From positions 213,097,948 to 213,161,947 of the forward strand of contig NC_084796.1 in NCBI RefSeq assembly GCF_963169125.1: a DNA stretch of 64,000 bases. The letters run 5' to 3'. Both the position numbers and the translations under genes were made by a program. This stretch comes from Humulus lupulus (taxonomy: Eukaryota; Streptophyta; Magnoliopsida; Rosales; Cannabaceae). The notes under the pieces are model-generated. The model was given only the letters and a program-made list of their open reading frames with translations, had not been told where the DNA came from and made no database searches. Position 1 is the stretch's first letter. Each line of letters begins with the position of its first letter. This document shows positions 36,441-46,900 of the stretch, piece after piece.

Positions 36441-37466
36441 ACGTTTTTAAGGGATTGTAGAGACAAAAATGATATGATACAATCATTTTTCAATCCCAAG
36501 TTCTTTCATAGTTTTGTTCTTCATATCCAAAGTTTCGAATAGTAATTTGACCCCAAGAGGTTTGGACACTTGATAATCTGTTGTTCTTCCCTACACACCC
36601 CAATAGAGTGAAACCAAAGTATATAGGAAATTAATTGTGTTATGGTGTATGAAAGATAATTACGTTAGTCAGCAATAAATCGAAATATCATGGTTTGTGT
36701 TTTAGTGATTAGAATATAATACGCTTTGAGAGGGACTATCCAAAATATCCATTCAAAGTTAATTGAGTAGTTGTGTATGATAGTATTATGTATTCAATAA
36801 CAATTATTTTCTGGTTAAAGAGGGAAATTAGATACATGTTTTTCATAAGACAAGAAAAAAGATGATCAGGAAATTAAACTACAGTGACATTACCTTGAAG
36901 AGGCCCTTAAAAAATTCCCACTTTCCGTAGGAAACGTGATCAGCGGCATATGCTAAAGTAAAGAGAGAATCTATCCCAAGATTCAAATCTTTTACCCTTT
37001 TCTGCAAAACCTACTAAAACATTATCCTGTTCCTTAAATTTTCATTTTCTATTGCTTTGCATAACTGGAAGAGACAAAAAATCCTATCCCCAAACTACAA
37101 TTACTAATATAATAATTGAGTATTGTTTTGGGTCTTAAAAGGTGAAGGGCAACATTTGAAATATGAAGCCAAGAAGAAAGGTGATGCAAGGGAAGATAGA
37201 GCTACACATCCCATATCCTTAGCTCAAGGAAAGATAATTAAGAATTGGCAATTATGTATATAGTCACAGACAAATGAGAGTGACCTAAATATTAAACATC
37301 ATCTTATAATATTGAATATTAGCCTAAATATTATGTAAGCCAATGGTGGGTGGAGCTCCCACAAACTACTAGTGTTGTCCACAGTGGGAGTGTTTCTGGT
37401 CACACATAGCTTTGCCTTTGGCTTCCTTTTCCCACCAAATCTTAATTTGCCTCAATTTTTTTGTGG

Positions 37467-37475
37467 TATAAAAAG
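37467..37475 (+). promoter_or_regulatory. TATA box of the MYB gene
   Basis: TATAAAAAG lies 49 bp upstream of the start codon in the right place for a plant core promoter. The 5' UTR would then be only about 20 nt. Confidence 0.65.
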
Positions 37476-37515
37476 GGACTTCACAAGTCTCATCTTTTTG
37501 TCGCAAACAAATAAT

Positions 37516-38441
37516 ATGGACTTTCAAATAGGAGCCATGCAAGGAGAGCATCAACTGCGTAAAGGGACATGGCATGAGGAGGAAGATGAAAGACTCATTT
37601 CTTTTGTAAAACTTATGGGAGAGAAGAGATGGGATGCTTTAGCCAAAGCCTCAGGTACATATGAGTGTTTTCATTTATTGAAGAAAATGTTTGTATCAAA
37701 TCCATTAGCGCCTTATTGGTTTTTATTATTTGTAGGATTACGAAGGAGTGGTAAGAGTTGCAGGCTAAGGTGGCTAAACTATCTTCGTCCGAATCTAAAA
37801 CATGACCAAATTAGTGGTGAAGAGGAGACTATCATCCTTAAACTTCATGAGAGATGGGGTAACAAGTAAGGTTCTTGTTGATGATGAGTTTATTAATTAG
37901 GATTTAAGCCTTCAAATGAAACATTAGTGTTAGTACTAATCTTTTGTGTATCTTTATTGTCAGATGGTCGAAAATCGCGCGAATTTTGCCTGGAAGAACT
38001 GATAATGACATAAAGAATTACTGGAGAACATATTTAAGAAAAAAATTAGCAAAAGTTGAAGAAGAAATAAAGTCCGAGTATGGATTAGAGAAAGGCAAGG
38101 AACATAGTAGTAGTACCAGTACTGCTACTGCTGATCATAAAATATGGAACTGTGACGCTGATCAATATGATGAGGATTTATGGGGAAGCAAGAGCAGTAG
38201 TTGGGATGGATGTTCTGATGGTTCTGGATTATCAGCAGATTTTGAATTAACAAGTTCACCATATGAGAATCGCTTATCAGATTACTGGATATCATTATCA
38301 GTACTTTCTAATGAGGAAGACAGTAGTGAAATGAAATGTTACGATGAATGTAATAGCATGGTAGATCCCTATTGGACTGTCCCTGATGATGATCCTTGTG
38401 ACACTTGGAACAGTTCAGGTTCCCTCTGGGACATGAACTGA
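37516..38441 (+). CDS. R2R3-MYB transcription factor (248 aa, three exons)
   Basis: Exons are 37516-37654, 37736-37865 and 37964-38441, with phase-1 and phase-2 GT-AG introns at the usual R2R3-MYB positions (747 nt in all). R2 spans about residues 15-63 with Trp19, Trp39 and Trp59 and the helix [16 protein letters not shown]3 spans about 68-115 with Ile72 in place of the first Trp, then Trp91 and Trp110, and [13 protein letters not shown] as recognition helix. The 'GNKWSKIARxLPGRTDN' form resembles the MYB27/48/59 group, an impression from memory. The bHLH-binding signature in R3 is not seen. The C-terminal 130 residues are acidic and Ser/Trp-rich (for example [15 protein letters not shown] and [11 protein letters not shown] at the end) and may activate transcription. 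A clear LxLxL repressor motif is absent. It is expected to bind DNA in the nucleus. An alternative start at the second Met (37537) is possible. Confidence 0.93.
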
Positions 38442-39165
38442 ATGAATAACATCAATATATATCTATATATATATACATAGTATTATAATGTCTTTAATAG
38501 TTTAGAATACATACATAAAAAAAGTACTACGTACTTTTTGAGATGTCATATAAAGAAAGCTTCAAAGTCACAGCTTTATTGATCATGGTTCATGAATCCG
38601 TGTTCACTCTCTCTTGTTCCACCCTAAATCATCTGAATAAGGACATTTATTATTGTGCTTTTGACTTTAGTAATTCTAAAATTTTGGAATAAATTAAGGC
38701 AAGAGATTTTAAAAAAAAGGACAACTTTAAAAAAATATGTGAAAAAATAATTTACTTTATTTATGTGCATAAAACTTATAAAATAAAATATGATAATTCT
38801 AGTAAAAAAAAAAGTTTATAATAAGGGAATTCCACAAAATACCATAAACAAAAATACATATATTCTCTCTTACTTTCCTCTTTCTCCCCATCTCTCTTTC
38901 ACTCCATTTTATCTCACAACAATGACAACCAACCATTTACTCTCATGACAATGTGAGCTCTCTCACCGGCAAATGGACTACGTACCTCCTATCACCGCTA
39001 ATGCAATCTCCGATTTGTCTTCTTCTTCTTCTTCTTCTTCTTCTTCTTTTTCTTCATCTTCTTCTTCTTATTATTCTTCTTCACGTTCTTCCACGTCTTT
39101 TTTGTTGTTTCAGATTTGTTTATTTTTTCTTTTTCAGATCTATTTTTTTTTCCAAATTTGTCTAA
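38442..39165. repeat. Intergenic, CT-rich leader with (TTC)n microsatellite
   Basis: After the MYB stop there is AT-rich 3' flank. A CT-rich stretch (38870-38915) follows, then a (TTC/TCT) run at about 39018-39075 and 'cagatttg/cagatct' words. No gene is seen. Confidence 0.6.
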
Positions 39166-39844
39166 GTAACTAGTTACTATCACGATTTTGTTTTGTTTTT
39201 AGATCTGAGTTTTTTGTGGACTTAACTGTAATCAGATACTTTCTTTAATCGACCAATTATTGTCACGATTTTGTTTTGTTTTCAGATCAGAGTTTTTTGT
39301 GGACATAGCTGTAACTAGTTACCTTATTTAATCTCCTTTTTCACGGTTGTTTTTAAATCTGATTTTATTTTTGAGATCTGGTTTTCTTTATAAAACTACC
39401 TAAGCAACCAGTTACTTTCTTCATCTTCTTCTTGGTTATTTTCCTATCTGATATTGCTTTTCAAATGTAGTTTTTTTTTTTTTTTAAGACTTAGCTAAGT
39501 AACGAGTTACCAATTAATTGTTATTTTGATAGGGGTAACTAGTTACCACCTTCTTCTTCTTCTTCTTCTTCTTCTACTTCTTATATTAATTTTTTAAAAT
39601 TTTTTTTTTCTAGGTTTGGGTTAGTAACTAGTTATAAATCAGTTATTTTAATAGGGGTAACCGATTACCTTCTTCTTCTTCTTTACTGGTTATATTCTGA
39701 TCTGTTTTTTTTTTCCAAATCTGACAGTAACCATTTACAATTCACTCGAGTACTTGCCATGGCAATTAAAATTGATAATGGTAACCGGTTACCGCTACAT
39801 TACTAAAAAAATCCAAAATTATTTTTATAGTGGTAACCGGTTAT
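39166..39844. repeat. Cluster of about ten 12-bp palindromes GTAACYRGTTAC
   Basis: Perfect copies GTAACTAGTTAC are at 39166-39177, 39311-39322 and 39535-39546. A perfect GTAACCGGTTAC is at 39781-39792. One-to-three-mismatch copies are at 39228, 39404, 39499, 39624, 39657, 39727 and 39833. They sit in pyrimidine-rich sequence with irregular spacing (about 30-145 bp). The role is unknown. The remaining intergenic sequence to 41885 is AT-rich with TA microsatellites (for example 41384-41401) and nothing else recognised. Confidence 0.75.
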
Positions 39845-41885
39845 TATTTAAAATGAAATTAAATGTCATATATACATGTCCAACAATAATCCAAAACATA
39901 CATATGTATAATGAATTTAACCCAATCCAAACATCATCATCATCATCACTATAATTAGTGAAAGTCAATCTCATCACCTCATATTTGAATGTATATATAA
40001 AACCAATATAATAACAATAATAATAATATATACATATCTCTTCTATATAAAAAGTGTATAGAAAACGAAAATTGTTGGTTTTAACGGTTTTTTTTTCTGT
40101 TAATTTTAACAAAATATTCTTATATTTAATTGAATATTCTTATATTTAGCGGTGGATTGTAAATATGACTTAAACTTAAATAAAATTAAATAAAAAATAA
40201 TTAAACAAATTAAAATAAGATATTTTACAATGATAATTATTTAATAATAATAAAATCATACGTTTTATAACAAACATAAACTTAAAAAAATTAATTAATT
40301 AAAATAATATATTTTAAAGATATTTTATGATAATTTAAATAATTAAATCATATTTATTTAAAAATAAAAAAGGGATACATATTATTTTTTTTATCTTATA
40401 AATTTGTGTGATAGTTTGTTTCTTATCAAGTGATTGGAGCTCTTTTTCTTCATCAAAGGACATTGCGAGAGACATTAGAAACTAAAAATAGTTCATGCAT
40501 GTATACTACTATCTACACTATGAGAAAAAAATCCCATAAAAATGTAAACAAATAAATTATGGTATACAAAACTTAAGGGAAAAAAAGACATATTTATTAA
40601 AATTTTACAAAAAATCTCATGTTTCATGTAATTTCCTCTTTAAAAAATTGCATGATTCGAAGCTTTAAATTATAGAAAATATTGAAAGGTGCCTCAAATC
40701 TAAAACAAGTACACAAAGAAACTATTAGAGAATACATAGCAGGAATTGCCTATATAAAAAAGGACAAAGTTCAAAGCCCCATTTGTATATATAGGTGTTG
40801 CTTATTTTTATTTATTATCAACATACCTAAGATAGAATATGATCAAACAGATAAGATTCAATAATGGAGTTTTGAGTGTTTATATAGTCTTTATGATAAT
40901 AAATTGAAATAATAGGTAGCATGTTAAGCAAATGTTGATGATCGATGAGTGATTAATATATTGTCATTAATCCACAGGAAGATTATGAACCACTTTTAAT
41001 ACATATATACATATTTATATTTATATTACACTATTTATGAATTAGACCAGCTAATAAATCAAAAGTGGTCGCTCGTGGCTACTTGATCTTCTGTAAAACG
41101 CTTATTTTTTGGTTTGAGCAACTAGATTAAAGCATGCAATGGCCAAAATATATAACATATATAGATGTGCACGCTTATGGCAAACATGTTTGGTCAAAGC
41201 AATATAAATATATGAATATATATATAAATATATATTTATATCAGAATGTAGAAGATAATATTATCCTTTGAGCACAACTAGATTATGATATTGATTATTA
41301 AGCAAAGCGTCAGTACAAGAACTGACCTACTCTACATATGAATAAGAAATATCATCAACAAAGCCCTTCATATACACACATGTATATATATATATATATA
41401 CATTTAAATACTTAATAAGGACAAAAATATTAAACCCCATAACTCTTATTATTTTAGAAAAATAAAGAAAAAATGAAGGAGCTGAGAATTTGGCATAAAA
41501 TACCTACCTGCAATAACGTCACCCTTTCTATCTATCTATACATACTATATAAGGCAAGACATAAATATTATATTAATACATTGATTATTATATATATTTG
41601 GATATAAAGTTCAAATTAATTTCAGCAAACATCCAGCTCATATATAGTGAGTTGATTAATTTGGTATATTATGAATAGACATCAACCATATGGAAACTGC
41701 CTCATCTTTAATTTATCCAAATTCATCCTTCACTTGTGGGATTTTTTTTAATAAGGGTAAATACTTATTTAGTACTCCGTGTTTTATCTAAATAGAGATC
41801 TCGTAACCTATATTTATAATAATGATAATTCAGTGTCCACTATTTGCAATTCAAACTAGTTTAGTACCCTCTGCTGCAATTTAGT

Positions 41886-43240
41886 CAACTCATATTTCAA
41901 ATATGACCATGTTATCCCCATTTCCTACGTCACCCCGGAACGACTGTCCAGGCCCATGGTCAGGGCATTCAAAATGTGGGCCCGGCCCAAGGCCTCTTGG
42001 TACGGGAATATCCAAGGGGGCACTGGCCTAGTGCAATTTTGGGCCAGACGGGGGTCCGGTATGGTTATTCGGGACAGTCATCCGGGAGACATGCAGACAG
42101 CTCGGACCCCCCCCCCCCCCCACGGCGGTATACGTGCCTGGTCCCGGAGCCTGGTAACGGTCCGGGCCTGTGGTAAATGAAGAGGGACAAAGGTAAACGA
42201 ACCCAGATCACATCGTCCCCGGTTGATGGGAAAAGCGTCTAGGACCCTGAAGCCGCCCCACTCCACATGAATGTTGTCCCTACTTTTCACCTACGGAAAA
42301 GGCCACCTTGGGATTGCACGCCGTTGTTTCAGATCTGCACTGCCAAGTACTCTGACTGGTCTTGTCCCATGAATCTGCCTCGTAACTCAAAGTGTCCAGA
42401 CCAAAAGCACCGTTTTGTCGGGCGAAGTATAGTTCTTGGGCCACCTTATTGGGCCTTAATTGGTCTGGATTTTATGTATGTTTTATCTTTTATATTGGGC
42501 TTCCCCCAAAGAGGCCAAGAATATCCATATCTCTGATGGGTCTGGGCCGTACTCGGCCCAGACCCGGTGTTCTCATGAGCCTATAAATACGGGCAATAAA
42601 ACACTGGAAAAAGGATCTCTCTTGGACTCGTATACAATTACTCTGTCAAAACATAGAGAGAAACTCCATTGTAAAAGACTTTCCAAGCTCGAATACAACT
42701 GACTCGTGGACTAAAGCTAATTAACGCCCAAACCACATAAAAATCCTGTGTTAATCCTCTAAATTTCATATCATTAGTCTTAGCTAATATTCATTAGTAT
42801 AGTTTCCGAAAATTTCGATAAACAGACCATATTGCCTTTATTTTAAATGATTTGTTTGATTTTCTTTTTTTTTTAAAAGTTTTATAAATATTTTCTGAAA
42901 TAATAAAACAAAAAAAAAATATTATTAAATCTTTGAAATAATTTAAATAAACAAAAAAATTAAATTAAATCTAGCCCCTAAACTTAAACCAAAAAATTAA
43001 AACCAATACCTGATATTTTGAATTACACATATTTATGTTTTTTATTTTAAAATTAATTTATATTATTTTTTATTTAAAAATTTACATTTAATTGATTTAT
43101 TTTATAAAACAATTTTTATTTTATTAATTTAAAGAATATTTTTGAATCATTTTAAAATAACAAAAATAAAAGAAAATCAAATAAATCATTCAAAAAATAG
43201 GCAATATAGTCAAATTTGAAATATGAATTGACCACCTTCC
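41886..43240. repeat. AT-rich fold-back element split by a solo LTR
   Basis: 'gtcaactcatatttcaaata' at about 41884-41903 recurs inverted near 43205-43228 ('tttgaaatatgaattgacc'). The arm continues after the LTR as 'ccatattgcctttattttaa...gatttgtttgattttc' (42827-42870), inverted near 43155-43205. It is a MITE-like fold-back of unknown superfamily. The sequence from 43241 to 43979 is AT-rich with no gene seen. Confidence 0.65.
41910..42824 (+). mobile_element. Solo LTR (915 bp), GC-rich 5' half
   Basis: It begins TGTTATCCCC and ends TTTCGATAAACA, with a perfect 5-bp duplication GACCA (41905-41909 and 42825-42829). A TATA box, TATAAATA, is at 42582-42589. The 3' end shares 'gactcgtggacta...ccacataaaaatcctg' with the Tat LTRs of this window, suggesting a related gypsy family. 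A run of 15 C is at 42107-42121. Confidence 0.88.
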
Positions 43241-43979
43241 ATCAGAATACTATATAATAAAAGGAGTCGTGATTCCCTTTCCTAACAAAAACTAATAAAT
43301 ATATTCTATACAGACTATTATAAATTTTGCACACTAGATAAAAAAAAAACTTACTAATTAATTTGCAGAAGTATTAATAAAAGTATTTTTGAATTATATT
43401 GCAATTCAGATATTTTCTTTGTTTTTGTTTTTGTTTTTGAAAGGGATTATCTTTGTTTTAGTTTGAAAAAGAAAGTTATTCCATATTGTTTATTACATTA
43501 AAATTCAAACTCTTAAAATTGTAATGTATGTATATTTTAATTAATGAGACATCGCAATAATTCAAAGTGATTACATTTATACCAATTAAACCACATAAAC
43601 GTTATTTGAATTGACTTAGTTTAGCTTTCACATCAATACAAACAACCCTACAAACCACCTACATTAGGTTTTAGGTGGTATGGAAAAACATTCATATCAT
43701 GCATTTTAATTAATTATGAACAAAAAGAAAAGTAATTAATAACAAGAAAGTAAAGCCAAACCCAAAAATAGTCTTTCCTCTTACAAGGTTTTTCCTCTCT
43801 TGAACAGTTGAGTTAGATGAAGAAAATAAATTGGTAGCAAGATTGCATCATACCTTTATGCAATTCTACCAAAAACACAATTTTTTGTGCAATTTTCTTT
43901 TAATTAACTTGATGGGGAACCAGTCTGTTTTTTCTTCTTCTAATTAAGCACATGATCATTGATTATTCAAAGTTTACTG

Positions 43980-46900
43980 TCATAACTTGTATTTGATAGT
44001 AAAGTAGTGGGTGTCAGAAGCAGCATACCAAAATAACAAGGTTGAGAGTGATAATAACAATGAGAAGAAGAGAATAAAGGCAGATGGAGGTGATATAGGG
44101 ACACTTCTACTTCCACTTCCAGACATGTCATCAGTATAGTCAGGTCCTGATCCCAAACCACTTGTTCCACCATTTGGTCCTGTGCTCCACATCCCCACAT
44201 TGTTGTCCCTGTTCATTTATTCATTCACATCTTTCCATTATTAATTAATATCATCTTTAATTCTTAATTCCCCCTTTTTCTTTTAGTAAATACAAGCAAT
44301 TAGTTTAACACTTCAAGTTTACAACTTGGAAAGTTAGATCACATATCTAAATTTTGTCTTTATTTAGTGATTAAACATAAATTGATACATTGAAATTGGA
44401 TAAAGAATCTTAATTTATATTAATAACTATCTACATAGGATTATTTAATGAAAAAATTGGCAAGTTGGTCCTAACGATTAGGCTCATATGGTGTCCCTAG
44501 CAATGGTTTTTTTTTCTTCTATTAAGATATCTAAATACTAATTAATAGTGAAGATAATCAGTAGCAGAAGTATTATGAGACAATAGTAATAGTGATGTCA
44601 CCTAAGGTGACGACAAATTATATATGTTTTGCTTTCAAGAAAGGGACTGGATACGACTAATGAGTACATATTCATATTAGTCCAAGCATATAAATTATTG
44701 GAGGATCTCATCATCAGCCAGCCTAGCATCCAACTTTTGGTTTGAAAAATTTATCTCTATATACCCTATACTACTTACTACTGTTTATATTATAGGGATA
44801 TTTAAGAACGGAAAGAAAAAGGTTTATATCTTCACAGGTCTCTAATCTTTTTGAAAAGTATGATATAAGTCCTCAAATTTATTAAATATGTATCACATAG
44901 AATGTATTAGTTAAAATATAGTTTATCAGAAAGTGATATATAGTTCACCGGAAAGCGATTAAGGACCCAGTTAATTTTTTTGTAATTAATTAGATCATAA
45001 ATCACTTTTTGTTGTACATTGTAAATCAATTTTTAACCGATTAGACCTATATGCTATACACATTTAATAAATTTGGAAGTTTAAGTGATACAAAATAAAA
45101 TTTGGAGGTAAGGAATACTTCTTAAAAAAGATTGAACCATAATTGAAATGAAGTGGTATATACCTGCCACCAACTCCGAGTGGACCAGCATGTAAGGTGA
45201 GCATATCGATAAGCACAGCTGATTTAGGCTCCACACTATAGGCCTTCTCATACTTAACCTCAACACCTTCACCCGAGGCCACAAAGTATGCACCGTTCAC
45301 CATTATATCTCCCTCCGATCTCCAATTCCAGCTCCTCCATTCTCCTTCTCCTGTCTCTACTCTCTTTGTCACCTGCCCAATTCAACCATTCAACTTAGTA
45401 ATATAAATTAAAATTTTAATTAAGACATTAAAACTCATTGCAAGAAATAAAAGAATTAATATCAAATGTCAAACTACTCGTAAACAGTGACGGACTCAAA
45501 AATTTATTTGGCAAAAGGCAAAATCATCCAAAAGAAAAAAAAATATATTTAGCAGACATAAATTTACAAAAAATAATTAAAATATATAAAAATTGCCGGA
45601 TCCTCCAGTAATAGTAAATTTAATATTAAGTAAAAAGTTCATTTTGAGACAGTACTATATCATAATAATTATGTTATGCCCTAAAACAATAAAAATACCA
45701 TTAATTATTAGTAAATCTTCTTAATCACAACAAACTTTTGTCATTATATATGAAAAATGCAACTAAAAGTATATCCGTGACAACTTATGATATATTAATT
45801 TTTAATTAGATGAAAATTTTAATTGTGACTAAAAGAGATATTTAATTAGTCACAGTATCTATTTTTATATAGATTATTTAAAATAAAAAATTTAATTATA
45901 TTTTTTCAAAGTTTTCATTTTACTTTTTAAAATTATTCTAAAAAATAATATGTATAAAATTTTTTGAGTCACTATGCATATGCTACATAATTTATCAAGT
46001 AATATATGCATTACAAATGTAGACATTTATTTAGGTAGGTTTATATATATATTTAGGAAAATTTTTCTATTGAGACTTTATTTTAAGCTTTATCGGTAGG
46101 GTTTTCAGTGTTTCTCGACTCGTGAATAGTTTTCGGCGTAATTTTTTTTTTATGATCGTATATATTAGTAGCTATTTAGAGTATTCTACAAATTTTTAGA
46201 AAATTGCGAAGAGTTTACAGTACCGAAAACTAGGTTCAAACGTGTTTTCCACGCGCATAAAAAAAATTAATCATGCGTGCAACAACATGTTAGAACTTAG
46301 TTTTCGGTACTATGCACTATTCAAAATTTTCTGAAAATTTGCACGATACTCTAAATTATAAAAAAAAAATCGCATCGAAAACTGTTAATGGATCAAAAAT
46401 ACTGAAAGTCCTACGGGTAGGACTTAAAGTGAACGCTGTTGGAGAATTCCATAACATTTTAAGATGACATCATATGAGGTATAAATATGAATAAAGGTCG
46501 AACCTCCTTGGCATTGCGGTCAATAGGGGCGGTGTAGCGGTTTCCCTGGCTGTTGATGGTGGGGTTGCCACTACCACCGATGGCGTACATCTCCCAACGA
46601 GTGAAGTCATTGTTAACGACGTGAATGTAGCCACGGCGACATCGGGGCATGCGCTGTACGAGCTTCTCGCCGAAGTGGTTGAAGGCAATGGTGACTTGCA
46701 TGCCTGAGTCGGGAGTGTAGTCATCGCTGTGGCCGAGCAACATAACCTCGTTGTGGTGTGAGAAGTAGTTGTTGGATATGGTGATTGCAGTTGACCCCAT
46801 CACTGCGTCTATCAACCCATCCTTGCAGTGTGACAGTGAGCAGTGATCTATCCATATGTCCTTCGAACCAAAGATGGAGATTCCATCACCGTCTGATTCT

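Noticed and set aside
38953..39165. Ser/Leu-rich short frames after the MYB gene
   Set aside because: They are translations of a TTC microsatellite.
41956..42586. Several overlapping plus-strand frames in the GC-rich block
   Set aside because: High GC content removes stops by chance inside a solo LTR; all three frames are open in parts and none resembles a protein.
42390..42590. TATAAATA at 42582 as promoter of a host gene
   Set aside because: It lies inside the solo LTR with a GACCA duplication, and no gene follows.
46057..46451. Pre-microRNA hairpin
   Set aside because: The arms are long, AT-rich and uniformly paired with no distinct 21-nt duplex; a MITE is more likely.
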